Shown one piece after another: positions 24,946 through 36,513 of a stretch of 64,000 nucleotides of DNA. A program made the translations under genes and the position numbers. The stretch comes from Paramecium pentaurelia. Its lineage: Eukaryota > Ciliophora > Oligohymenophorea > Peniculida > Parameciidae. The notes below the pieces were generated by a model. It was not told where the DNA came from, ran no database searches, and saw nothing but the letters and a program-made list of their open reading frames with translations. Numbering within the stretch: the first letter of the stretch is position 1; each line of letters starts with the position of its first letter. Location: assembly GCA_905183005.1 (NCBI GenBank), contig CAJJDO010000009.1:62001-126000 (forward strand), in the 5' to 3' direction.

Positions 24946-25618
24946 TTATTTATTAATTGAAATTTAGTAAATTAAATAAAAATATAAATATCTTTAATTA
25001 TATCAAATCAAAAGAAATCTTAACAAAAATTAAAATATTCAAATCTTATACTATTTCTAAATCTTTTTATAAATTAAAACCCATTATTTAATCATATTAT
25101 ATTAAAAATCTTCAATTTCTTTGAGTTCTTTTATAAATAAATTAAATTAAGATACTACTAGCAATTTTAAATCAGAATTCTTATTTATCTTACATTATAT
25201 CTTATTCTAAAAGTGCCATTAAACTGACTAACAGTTTTAAATAGAAAAATGAGCATTAAAATTTCAATTTCATGATTATCTAATCTAAAAAAACATAAAA
25301 TTTGAAGATATAAATCATATAGTTTAATTTTATTTAGATATTCTCAGTGAATGTTATAGAAATACCATTTATCCATCACTTATATGGATAAGAATAACAA
25401 TTTTTAATATAGTTCCAAAAATTGTTCAAAATTTTAATAGATTTACAATATGATTTAACATGTTACTTTATTTAATGTATTTCAAGTTGGTTTTAGTTAG
25501 TCTTTATGAATTTTATCAAATTTCAATTTACTATTATTTCTGATAAGCAAAATTACCATCCAGAATTTTGGGCTAAATTTTTTGTTCGCAATTGATTAAT
25601 AAAAATATTAGATTATTA
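24946..25618. promoter_or_regulatory. Bidirectional promoter region inside the right arm
   Basis: Mirror of 20021-20693. The short frame 25506-25595 (29 codons) is its copy. Confidence 0.4.
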
Positions 25619-26653
25619 ATGACAGATAGTAATATCATATGTCCTTATTGCAAAAATAATGCTTACTTTGATCCAAGGTCGTCCTCAAGCTTTTGTAAAT
25701 CAAAACTATGCAATGGAATAGTTATTGAATAAGGAAAAATTACTTATGAAAATGAGGTTAATTTGCACGAGGCAGATGAACCAGGAAAAAAGTAAACTAG
25801 ATTTGGAGGATATGAAAATAAAAGAGATGCTTTTAAAAATTAGCTTTGTGAAATGTTAGGAAAATCAGATCCTAAGTAGAGAAAACAATTTTATGAAAAA
25901 TTTGAAGCTGGAGAACATCAAATTTAAAAGTTATCGAGTATTTTTAGAATGAATGAGGCATTCACTAATGATGTCATCTCTAAATACAGATCTTTGATGT
26001 TTGATAATGCTAATGAGGTAAGAAGATTAAATTTAAAAATTCTAGATTGCCAACAAAAGCTTTTTAGCTTTAGCTGCTTTGGCCTATAATCTAACTATAA
26101 AAGAAAAAAGAAGTCAACGTAATTATGATGAAAGATTAAATAAAATTAAACTAGAAGATATAGTTAAATTTTGCTAAGTAACACCTTAGTAAATGGATTT
26201 AGTTTCTAAAGCTTTAAATATGAAAGTAAATAATTATATATATTTTGTTTAGAATTCAGGTGATCCAGGAAAAATAGATATCTGTTAAAAAATTGTAATC
26301 AAAGTTAAAGAACACAAATTACCATTTAATGAAATTGAAAATATGGCAATTTATGACATACCTCATAGACTTATGGATAATAGTATTATAAGAGGTGAAA
26401 AAACTTCAACAATTACATGGTAATTATTATATATTAAAATCAATCAAGTGTAGTTGAATATATGGTATCATAATTATCTGGCAATCCTGAATTGAATAAG
26501 TTTACACTAGATTAATTTGCCTAAATGAATGATGTAACAAAAGACACAGCTAAGAAATTATGGAATACTATCATTGAGAATTAATACTGGCAAAATCATA
26601 TATCTAGATGGCCAGGTTAAAGGCCAATATCAGAACTTAAACATATTTCATGA
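25619..26653 (+). CDS. Divergent TFIIB-like protein, copy 2
   Basis: Mirror of the gene at 18986-20020, 316 residues. Introns are 26018-26045, 26226-26252 and 26420-26448; all three are needed to keep one frame. See copy 1 for domains: N-terminal CPYC/CKSKLC zinc ribbon, then two cyclin-like helical repeats ending RPISELKHIS. Both copies appear fully functional, with no degeneration in either. Confidence 0.6.
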
Positions 26654-27140
26654 AAATGAGAATATATAAAAATAACATTTTTAAAAATGATTAGTTTTAT
26701 TATAATAATAAATAATTTTTTTGTGTTTGTTATAATTTTATTATTATAACTCATGAAACATTAAAAAGCTTTAATCTCATTAATCAATTACCTTTTTCAA
26801 AATCATCCATTGGAACACAAGAAATACAGAAATATATTTATGCATTAAATGATAATTATGATTACAACATTATGTTAAAAAGGAAAAATATAGTAATAGC
26901 TTTTTTGAAACAAAATTGAATATCTTGAGAGGAACAATATAAGATATAATTACAATAACAATCTCTATCTTAATAATTATTTAATCAAATTCTAAGAAAG
27001 TATTAAAAATACAATAATACTTATATATGATGGATAAATTTTAGAATTAATATAATTAAAAAACCTGGGAAACTAAGCCATTTTTAATAATGACTCATTT
27101 TTAATATTTTATAAATTATAGAATTCTTTTAGTAATAAAT
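26654..27140. other. AT-rich end of the right arm
   Basis: Mirror of 18499-18985. A frame near 26758-26930 reads somewhat like protein (PFSKSSIGTQEIQKYIY) but has no start and is closed by TGA; not annotated as a gene. Confidence 0.4.
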
Positions 27141-27141
27141 N
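27141..27141. other. Assembly join (single N) at the repeat-arm end
   Basis: Unlike the other three Ns, the flanks share no direct overlap. The left flank is the end of the inverted-repeat arm and the right flank is inside a coding fragment. Confidence 0.9.
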
Positions 27142-27383
27142 TATCTACTGAGATTTTTTTGCTTTTTTTCGATTTTTGAGGCTCTTTCACTGCTCCAATT
27201 TGTAAATAATAAGGTGCTCTATAAGGCTCCTCTTGGTTTTTTGTTGTTTTTCAAATGGTGATTAAAGAGTTAAATACACCCAAAACTCATTAGGAGTCAA
27301 CTCTATTTATTGCATGCTATTGGTTTTTAAAATTGATGGTCTAAAATTCACAAAAAGAGCTCCACTTCATATAGTTTTGTCAT
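27142..27383 (-). pseudogene. Broken gene fragment cut by the N at 27141
   Basis: Protein-like sequence on the minus strand in three successive frames. It runs from MTKLYEVELF (ATG 27383) through NFRPSILK, QQIELTPNEFWVYLTL and EKQQ, to EEPYRAPYYLQIGAVKEP and a Lys/Ser-rich end that meets the N. The frame changes in two homopolymers: A5 at 27352-27356 and T6 at 27237-27242. This suggests sequencing errors at a contig end as readily as a pseudogene. The APYYLQIG part faintly recalls the region after the WD repeats of Utp21/WDR36, but I would not rely on that. Confidence 0.4.
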
Positions 27384-28150
27384 ATTTAATATGTCCTTAG
27401 AACATTCATCCATAAATTAAGCGTATAGATAAGAAAAATAAGTAAAGATTGTAAATTTGAATTTGGATTAATTAGAACATCATTATCTTTCAAACCTAAA
27501 GTAATTACATAAAATTATTTTTATTTTAACTGAATTGAAAAAAAAATTAAATTATAGAAAATAAGAAGATTGTGGGAGCAATAGCGAGAAAAAATCGAAA
27601 AAATTGATTATTTTGATTATGAATATCTTTTCTTAATAGTAGCTTAAGTTAATATAATTAAAATAAAACTCAAAGTAATTGTAAATTTCAATAAAATTTT
27701 ATTAAAGTATGTTTTAAAGTATTCTAATATTAATAATCTTTAGGCTAAGTAATTATATGGATAGGATATTAATTTTCAAACCAAGCTTAAAAAAATTAGT
27801 TTGAATTGTTATTTTTTTTAAATATAATACTTGCGAATATTTAATGAATTATATTTAATTTTGTAAAAATCATAAATAATTATATTTTGAAAATTTAAAA
27901 TCTCATTGTAAATAGATAATAAGTGAAAGCTGTTTAGAAACATAAACTAATAGAGAATTAATTCTAACAAGAATAATTTAATTCTAACATTACTTATATA
28001 AAAACTAGAATTATAATAAAAATTATATTATTAATTTGAATATTACTTATTGATATGATTAGTTTTTGAAACAGTCTAATAAGTTAATTTCAAACTATTT
28101 ATATCGATAAATAATCATTTTCACTTTTAATATTATTAATTGAAATATTT
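27384..28150. other. AT-rich region without a supported gene
   Basis: Possible upstream exons of the broken minus-strand fragment cannot be resolved. From 27684 on this is the first copy of the direct repeat B. Confidence 0.4.
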
Positions 28151-28807
28151 ATGCAATAAAAACTGTGGATTCCAATTCCAAATGAATTTAAACCAAAACA
28201 AGAACATTTAATTATTTAAGGAGAATTCACAAAACCTAATGGTAAAACTAGATTTCTATATGGATATGATAAATACATAGTTTGCTTTAAGGTTAGCCAT
28301 ACTTTTTATATTAACTAGAAGGATGAATAGCCAAAGAAATGTTTAAAATTAGAATTTGAAACTAAATTTGAAATTTTAAGATAAGCAATATAGAAAAAAG
28401 ATGAGGATGATGATTCACTTGGACCAATAATAGGAATTTAATTCTTGAGAGATATTGTAGAGATCATGCCTACCTATAAATTAAGTGCATCTGCTAAATT
28501 AATACTTGAATGGAGATAATATTTAAGTCCAAGAATCAATCAATGGTAATTTCATCAGATGTTTCGAGTTTATAAAAAAATTGGAAAAGGAAATTTTGCC
28601 TCAGTATTAATGTACATTTTATAATAGGTCTATATGGCTGAAAGAATAGAAGATGGTGAAGAAATGGCAATCAAAGCGTTTGCAAAACAGGCTGCTTATG
28701 CTGAGGAGAATGGAAAGGAAGCAATTTTAAATGAATTAGCAATAATGAGAAAATTACGTAACAAACATCTGATGAGAATGTTTGAAGTTTACGAAACCTA
28801 GAATTCT
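27684..28807. repeat. Direct repeat copy B1 (probable contig overlap)
   Basis: 1,124 bases repeated at 28809-29932 (offset 1,125), separated by one N at 28808. Confidence 0.95.
28151..28807 (+). pseudogene. Duplicate 5' part of the kinase gene at 29276, truncated at an N
   Basis: Same bases as the first 657 of the gene at 29276-30955, ending at the N in the codons after VYETQNS. It is almost certainly an unmerged contig end, not a second gene. Confidence 0.85.
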
Positions 28808-28808
28808 N
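28808..28808. other. Assembly join (single N)
   Basis: Sequence restarts 1,124 bases earlier after this N. Confidence 0.9.
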
Positions 28809-29932
28809 AATTTCAATAAAATTTTATTAAAGTATGTTTTAAAGTATTCTAATATTAATAATCTTTAGGCTAAGTAATTATATGGATAGGATATTAATTT
28901 TCAAACCAAGCTTAAAAAAATTAGTTTGAATTGTTATTTTTTTTAAATATAATACTTGCGAATATTTAATGAATTATATTTAATTTTGTAAAAATCATAA
29001 ATAATTATATTTTGAAAATTTAAAATCTCATTGTAAATAGATAATAAGTGAAAGCTGTTTAGAAACATAAACTAATAGAGAATTAATTCTAACAAGAATA
29101 ATTTAATTCTAACATTACTTATATAAAAACTAGAATTATAATAAAAATTATATTATTAATTTGAATATTACTTATTGATATGATTAGTTTTTGAAACAGT
29201 CTAATAAGTTAATTTCAAACTATTTATATCGATAAATAATCATTTTCACTTTTAATATTATTAATTGAAATATTTATGCAATAAAAACTGTGGATTCCAA
29301 TTCCAAATGAATTTAAACCAAAACAAGAACATTTAATTATTTAAGGAGAATTCACAAAACCTAATGGTAAAACTAGATTTCTATATGGATATGATAAATA
29401 CATAGTTTGCTTTAAGGTTAGCCATACTTTTTATATTAACTAGAAGGATGAATAGCCAAAGAAATGTTTAAAATTAGAATTTGAAACTAAATTTGAAATT
29501 TTAAGATAAGCAATATAGAAAAAAGATGAGGATGATGATTCACTTGGACCAATAATAGGAATTTAATTCTTGAGAGATATTGTAGAGATCATGCCTACCT
29601 ATAAATTAAGTGCATCTGCTAAATTAATACTTGAATGGAGATAATATTTAAGTCCAAGAATCAATCAATGGTAATTTCATCAGATGTTTCGAGTTTATAA
29701 AAAAATTGGAAAAGGAAATTTTGCCTCAGTATTAATGTACATTTTATAATAGGTCTATATGGCTGAAAGAATAGAAGATGGTGAAGAAATGGCAATCAAA
29801 GCGTTTGCAAAACAGGCTGCTTATGCTGAGGAGAATGGAAAGGAAGCAATTTTAAATGAATTAGCAATAATGAGAAAATTACGTAACAAACATCTGATGA
29901 GAATGTTTGAAGTTTACGAAACCTAGAATTCT
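28809..29932. repeat. Direct repeat copy B2 (probable contig overlap)
   Basis: Second copy of 27684-28807, continuing into the complete kinase gene. Confidence 0.95.
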
Positions 29933-30955
29933 TTATATGTAGCTTTAGAATTGTTAGAAGGAGGCTCATTGTATGATTTAATCAAAGAAAAAGTGCCTAT
30001 CAATACAAAATAAATACAATAAATAATGGTGGGGATATTAATTGGTCTGTAGGAAATGCATAAGAAGGACATAATGCATAGAGACTTAAAGCTTGAAAAT
30101 ATATTGTTTAAAACTTAGAAGTATAATTTAATTCGATCATATTAGGAAAATGGAATCAGTAGTAATAGCTGATTTTGGTTTAGCTACTTATGTGAATGAA
30201 CCAGTTTATTTATATTGTAGATGTGGTACTCCTGGTTATGTGGCACCTGAAGTTATTAACATAAAGGATATGAAATCTAAATACTCTTCTATTTGTGATA
30301 TTTATAGTTTGGGATTGGTCTTTTATTTATTATTGACAGGTAAGCCAGCTTTCAATGGAAAAAGTTATGCTACTGTAGTAAAATAAAATAGAGAGGCCAG
30401 TATCGATTTTGATATTAAATAATTGTAAAATGTTCCTGGGGCTGCGGTTGATTTATTAAAGTAGATGTTAGAAAAAGATCCAAAAAAGAGAATAAATGCA
30501 GAAAAATGCTTACATCATCCATTCTTATCTGAAATGACTAAGATAATGATTGAAGCAGAAAAAGAAGATCAATAGCATATAGATGAGGTTGATGAGGGTA
30601 ATGAAATTCAAAACATAAATAAAATTAATGATGAGTAATTCTATAAATATTATTTAGGTATTCTAAATTTGATGCTACTAGAAATATTAATTCTCCTCTT
30701 CAATCACCAAAGTAATCTCCAGGCCTCATCATGTAAAAATAAATTTAATAATAAAAATAAATTGATTCTACTAAGGCTGTTGGAAATGATTCACCTTTAT
30801 TAAAAGGAAAGGTTGATTCAATAGATAGTGCATAATCTATTGGAACTCCTAAAAAGAAGAATAATTAATATTAACCATCACCATAAATTAAACCATCTAG
30901 ATTTGCAAAATAAGCTGAAAATAATCCTTTGTTAAAATATGCAAAAAAGGACTGA
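29276..30955 (+). CDS. Serine/threonine protein kinase, CAMK-like, with PH-like N-terminus
   Basis: 535 residues with introns 29729-29752, 30121-30145 and 30635-30657. Residues 1-140 form an N-terminal module (QGEFTKPNGKTRFLYGYDKYI...) like that of the kinases at 15706 and 34861, probably PH-like. The kinase domain has GKGNFASVY, MAIKAF lysine, HRDLKLEN, DFGLA and CGTPGYVAPEV; all catalytic residues are present. The C-terminal 110 residues are Ser/Pro/Gln/Lys-rich and likely unstructured, with several SP sites. The first 657 bases are repeated upstream by an assembly join. Confidence 0.88.
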
Positions 30956-30992
30956 AAATTTTATAGATTGTATTTAAAGAAATAATTATATT

Positions 30993-31817
30993 TCATTCTT
31001 ACTAATCTGGTTTTTCAATATCTTTTAGTATAGATTTGTCTTAATCAGATAATTTGCAGAAACTATTGTCAAATACTTCTCCATAAAAACTGTTTGGCTT
31101 CCATTTCATAGATTTTGAATGTTAATGTAATTGACTAATGCTTTTATTCTATCAATTACGTTAATGCTAAAATTTATGATGGATGTTCTTCAAATAGATC
31201 GAGAGTGAATTTATTTGGAATAAAGACCTTTAATTCTTTTAATCTTTTTGATTGATTTATTTTTTTTTATACTCCTGTTTGCGAATCAATTAATGCCTTT
31301 AACTTTATTTTCGCTTATTTTTCCCCCTCTTTTATCCAAAATTCTCTAAATTTTCTTTCTTTTTCTCCTAATTTTGATAATGGAACTTCTCCAAAACAAC
31401 TGCCATCAAAAAACTCTTTTGTACCAGTTTTAACTAATTGAAAATGCTTATCTATTTACTCTCTATTAGACCTTTTTCTAAATTTCTTTATGGCTCTATT
31501 ATATGATATTTCAGATAATCGTTTATTAAGGGTTCTTTGCATAAATATATATCTTTTTCTCTCTCAAATACACCTCCATATTATTTACTCTAAGAATTGA
31601 AAACTAATTAAATTAATTATATAATTCTACCTTTCCTTTTTAAGATCTTATATTTATTTTGCTCATTAATTTCTTTCAATCTCTTATTCTTAATTTCTTA
31701 ATATTCTTTATATCTATTTGTTTTATATTATTGAATTGACTCTTTCAGCTGATCTTACATATCTTCTATTTGTTTTCCGATTGGAGGGAACACTAATTAC
31801 TTAGAAGTAGATGACAT
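30993..31817 (-). CDS. Coiled-coil protein of unknown function
   Basis: 248 residues with introns 31135-31159, 31563-31588 and 31604-31630, each required for the frame. The N-terminus MSSTSKQLVFPPIGK is followed by a Lys/Glu/Gln-rich helix (QLKESIQQYKTNRYKEYQEIKNKRLKEI), a basic region (LNKRLSEISYNRAIKKFRKR) and a mixed C-terminus (SFYGEVFDN). The gene is convergent with the kinase at 29276, only 37 bases apart. The motif KW-PNSFYGEVFD near the end recalls small axonemal proteins, but no family can be named. Confidence 0.7.
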
Positions 31818-32781
31818 TTATTTATAAATAATTCACAAATATATAGATTATAATAGTATGTTAAAATTGTTTTAACTAATGAGAAACAATAGTCTTAAAA
31901 ATGAATATTGAAAAAATATCGAGATGGTTTTCTAATTCTTAAAGAACTATCAAAAATTTAGAACCATTTTAGAATTCAAGATCCCATAGAAAAAATAATG
32001 CGTTAATTAATATTTCTACATAAATGTCATGAAATTTTATTGATTCTATATTAATATCTTCACTTCTTTTCCCTATTTCTATTATGTTGTTAAAATAAAA
32101 GATTCAAAATTATACTACAATAATCCCTTCTATATAAATTATTGTAATTATACAATGCTTTAGTTTTTGTTGTGTATTACTATTATTTTTTAATTCAATT
32201 TTTTTATTTAATTTTAATAATTTAATTTAATTTTTTTAATATAATGTACTTTTCTAACAAATATTAGGTAAATTTCAAAATTTTTATTTGTTTTTATGGT
32301 CATTAAATTTTTAACATTTAGTATTATCAAAAATTAACTAATATTTATATTTAAAAATAATCAAATTTAGAATAGCTTAATGCTGCTTACGACTTAAATT
32401 ATCATTAGAGACATTAGAAATAAGGCAATAAGGCGATTATTTAAAATTAGACACTAATATATCAGAAATAATAATGATATCATGGATAAAAAATGATTTT
32501 AATTGATAAAAATAATCAAATTGAATTAATTAACATTCATATAGAATTTCTTGATCCCATAAATATTGAATTTAAATATTTAATAAATAATTAATATACT
32601 TTTATTCCATTTATAATTTAATTTGTCAATTGTAATCAAATATATTTTTAATTCAAACATTTTAATTAAAATAATATCAAAGTTATTGAATGATTTTAAT
32701 AACCAGAAGCATTCCATAAAATAAAGTAAATAGACATGAATTAATATATTGATATCATACTTTGAATTGCTATTATTATAA
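31818..32781. other. AT-rich intergenic region (about 960 bases)
   Basis: Long for this genome. The only item noted is a 44-codon plus frame from ATG 31902 (SRWFSNSQRTIKNLEPF) with fairly normal composition. It lacks any continuation and could be chance or a remnant. Confidence 0.4.
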
Positions 32782-33698
32782 ATGAATTAACAAATTGTAA
32801 GCAACAGTATAAGAGAATTTAGTCAGTATAACAGAGTATTAGAGGGTAATAAGCGATATGTGGAAAAAAAATTGACAACAGATGATTAATACTTCAAAAA
32901 ATTGTCAACAGGATAATCTCCAAAATATTTACTTATTGGATGTTCTGATTCCAGAGCACCACCAAATGAATTAACAGAAACAGATCCAGGAGAAATCTTC
33001 ATCCATAGAAATATTGCTAATTTAGTAATACCAACAGATTTGAATGTAATATAAAATTATATTTTAAAGTTAAATTGTGTAATTTAGTATGCAGTCGAAC
33101 ATTTAAATATTCATAGTATTATAGTAATGGGTCACACATGTTGTGGAGGAATCAAAGCTGCAATGGCTTAAGAATCAGTTGGAGGATTGTTAGATTTGTG
33201 GTTGAATCAGATAAAAATAGTTTATGAAAAACATTAAGATCTTATTGAATCATTAGAGAATGAAGAAGATAGATTAGATTGTCTTAGTTAATTGAATGTT
33301 AGAGCTTAAGTTATGAATATATGGAAGAATCCAATTATTTAAAAGTCTTGGCAAAAAGGAAATCGTATTTTATTTTAATTATAATAGCTATAATGGTTCA
33401 TGGTTGGTTATTTAGAGTTGAGACAGGTTATATTGAAGAATTACTAATTGATTCATAAACACCATATGAAATGAATAAAGTATTTGCTTTGAAATTTAAA
33501 TTGGATTCTGAGAGAATATTATCAAAATAAACAACACCGTTAGGCTCACCGAAGAATAATGCAAGAAAGAGATTTTAATTCATGTAAAAGAAGATAATTT
33601 AACATATCAAATAATAAAAGGAAAATACTTCAAGAATTGAAAAGATTAGTGATCTTCAATAGATAAGTGAACTAATTTAAAATTGTTAAGAGTTATGA
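32782..33698 (+). CDS. Beta-class carbonic anhydrase with a C-terminal extension
   Basis: 289 residues with introns 33046-33069 and 33365-33387. It should catalyse reversible CO2 hydration. The beta-class zinc site is complete: GCSDSRAPP supplies Cys and the Asp-Arg dyad, IFIHRNIAN precedes the core, and IVMGHTCCGG supplies His and Cys. LNCVIQYAVEHL is the usual helix before the HxxC motif, and MVHGWLFRVETG closes the fold. After about residue 210 there is a basic, Gln/Lys-rich tail of some 70 residues absent from compact beta-CAs. No signal peptide, so probably cytosolic. Confidence 0.95.
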
Positions 33699-33995
33699 AT
33701 ATCAATTATATATTTATATTAAACTATAATAAAATTATGTAATATATAATACCATTTGAAATAATATAAAAAGTTAAATTAATCTTATATGTCCCATGTT
33801 CTGATTCTCTTTATTTTTTTTAGATAGATTGAAAAGTGATTAATTATAATTAAAATGATTGTATTATTCCACAAAATCCATATACTTTAATTTCATGAGA
33901 TGAAAGCTTACTGAAATTTTCTTAGTTGAGTCCTTAAAATAAATTTAATTAATTTGAGATTTAATTTTTTGTAAATCAAACAAATAATTTTTATA

Positions 33996-34648
33996 ATGTG
34001 GAACTTAATTCATTCTAATCCCATATGCTTTAAGAAAAAAATAGCTCAAGTATACATTTTGATTTTATCTAGGAATAATTAATGCATTTAAACAACCTTT
34101 AAAATTCTAAACCTTTGATTAATAACTAATAACCATGGAAACCAGAACATTCACTATCTAGACTTGTTAATAAATATACTAATAGTATGGTTATTTAATT
34201 AAATATTAGCTCATGAAAAGGAAATATCTGAATCTAATAGCAAATTACTTAGGAAAATGATGGAGATTTAAGAACGAAATAATACAATTAAATAACCAAC
34301 AGCACATGGTTCTTTAGAAAATTTGAGAAAAAGAGAATAAAATAAAATATGCTCAGAAAACCAAACTATTTTGAAGCGATTATAGTCTGCTAATTCAGCT
34401 TATTCTAAAAAAAATTGGGTTAGTGATATCGAAAAAGTTAAAAAATATAGAGAGAATTTATAAAGAAGAACAAGTAAATAATATAAATAGGAATAGGAAC
34501 TAATGATGATTTAAATTTATTAGCAGCATAAGAATAAGTCAAAAGGACTCTTTTTAGTCAATCATCATCAAGAAGTATAATCTTTTATTAATTAGAATTA
34601 AAAACAAGTCAAGGTCCTAGAACAACAACTTATGAATCATTATATTGA
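33996..34648 (+). CDS. CFAP97/hemingway-like (KIAA1430 domain) protein
   Basis: 187 residues after removing four introns: 34050-34072, 34185-34209, 34538-34557 and 34575-34595. The last two shift the frame so that the protein ends TTTYESLY. The KIAA1430 domain is recognisable from HEKEISESNSKLLRKMMEI through GSLENLRKREQNKICSENQ and ILKRLQSANSAYSKKNW to KKYRENL, spaced as in animal CFAP97D/hemingway proteins of the axoneme. A role in cilia is expected from the family. The tail is Gln- and Ser-rich. Confidence 0.85.
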
Positions 34649-34860
34649 ATATTTAAATCTATTTAATTTACAATTGAATATTTATTTGAAGTTCTTTTAA
34701 TTGTGTAATTAAATGAAAAATTTATTATTTAATTTTATCTATTAAAATTCTTTGTTTTATATAGTACAATCAAATTTTCTTTTGTATTATTCTCTATGTA
34801 TTGAATTAATTAGAATAATTTATAAAGAAAAATAATAAAATATATGAATAAATAAAATCA

Positions 34861-36513
34861 TCACATATTTTATTATAATTAATCTTCTTATTCTTCATTT
34901 ATTTAGCCCATTTAATTAATTTAATGCTCATTTTTTGTATTAATTTCATTAACCAATTCTTAATTTTATGAATTGATAATTAAAGATGGTTTATTTTCAG
35001 TTAATAATGGATTAGGTGAGTTTGGGGATAATGCTGAATTAAAGTCTGAAGTGTAAAATTTTTTAAAGTTTCTTCTTGCCAAAGTCGGTGTAACTTATTA
35101 TTTTATTTTACAAACAAATTGACCAAAGGTTTTCATATTTTGCATTACAGGTACTTTAAGAGAATAAGCATTTTCTTCTTCAACTATATCATCTTCCTAA
35201 TGAAAATTTTATTATTAATGATTATCTTTTGGATGAAAATTTTGAGTTTAAAACGCTGGTGTGTATTTATTGTTATTTTATTAAAATTTACCTCTTTTAG
35301 TTTAAAATTTTGATTAAAAATAATTATGTTGTAATGCTACTTAATCTGATATTCTTTCTTTTGGATTAATCTTTAATAATTAAGCAATCAATTCTATAGC
35401 TTCCTTTGGTGCTCTATATAAAGTAAGAAGTTCATCATTGATTTAACACTTTTTATTTAATTTTAATATTTCTTTATAATCTGTTCCTGGAAATAACTCT
35501 TTACCTGTCAATCTAAATAATAAAACTCTATTTACAATTTATAGAAGATACAACCAACACTAAACATATCACAAATCAAATCATATTTTTAATTTAAATC
35601 TTTAAGATTAGCAATTTCAGGAGCAACATAACCAGAAGTTCCACATTTAGGATAAGGATAAGTTTCAGCATATATTGATGTTGCTAATCCAAAATCGACA
35701 ACTTTTAATTCATCATAAGTATTTTGATATTTAAACATAATATTTTCAGGGTTTAAATCTCTATGCATAATACCTAAAGAATGCATATACTAAAGCGCTG
35801 TCAAGAGTTACTAAAATTAACAAATTCTTTTACAAACATAATAGTTTATATTTATTCCTATTCAAAAATAACTTATCTCTTATTGAATGACTCATGTAAA
35901 CTCTAACCTTATAAATACTTTAAAATCAAATAAAATTTATTTTCTCCTTCAAAAAGTTCTTCTAAGTGTATTATTTTTGGATGGTTCATCTTTTACATCA
36001 GTTATATCTCATTAAATAATCGATTCTATGTTTATATTCAAATGATTACAAATCCTCCATCTTCTATTAAGTATCGTTTATCAACGCACTTCGAAGCATA
36101 TTAATCTTTAGAGCCCTTTTTCATCACTAAATAAACCTAAACGGTAAATCAATGTTATACTCTTGAAGAACCTCCTCTCCCAACATACTTATTGGATAAT
36201 AGAAATCACTAATTTCTTTAAACATAACTTTGCAAGCCAAAAGTTCTTTAAGTTATAATATGATATTTGGGTTCGCATAAAAATATTTGAATTGTTCTTT
36301 ATATAAAAAACCAAACTATTCAGTCTCTTATGAATGCTATTAAGAGATAAAATGTATTAAAGTAGTTAATAATAAAGGCACATTATATTTAGGTGTCTAT
36401 GACTATTTAACCTATTATTTATAAGTAAACATTTTACTGTAGCTAGAATCAATTGGTTTGGCAGTAGATATCCATAATACTTGACATCTTTAAGGAGATG
36501 TTTTCTAAAGCAT
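34861..36513 (-). CDS. Protein kinase, PH-like N-terminus; one-base frameshift and altered catalytic loop
   Basis: About 519 residues if one missing base is allowed for. Introns are 35513-35535, 35811-35833, 36026-36049 and 36137-36160. The start ATG 36513 directly follows an in-frame TGA. The N-terminal 150 residues are PH-like; the kinase has a Gly loop in the form GGSSRVY, ASKCVDK lysine, DFGLA and CGTSGYVAPEI. Near 36171-36181 (minus-strand GGGAGAGGAGG) the frame slips just before GGSSRV. The catalytic loop reads HRDLNPEN, with Asn in place of the invariant Lys. A Gln/Asn-rich tail follows. It is either an active gene with a sequencing error or a decaying or pseudokinase member of the family at 15706 and 29276. 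Confidence 0.75.

Larger units (their letters stand above)
24660..27140. repeat. Right arm of the 2,481-bp inverted repeat
   Basis: Reverse complement of 18499-20979. The outer end coincides exactly with the N at 27141; the inner end at 24660 is within continuous sequence. Confidence 0.9.
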
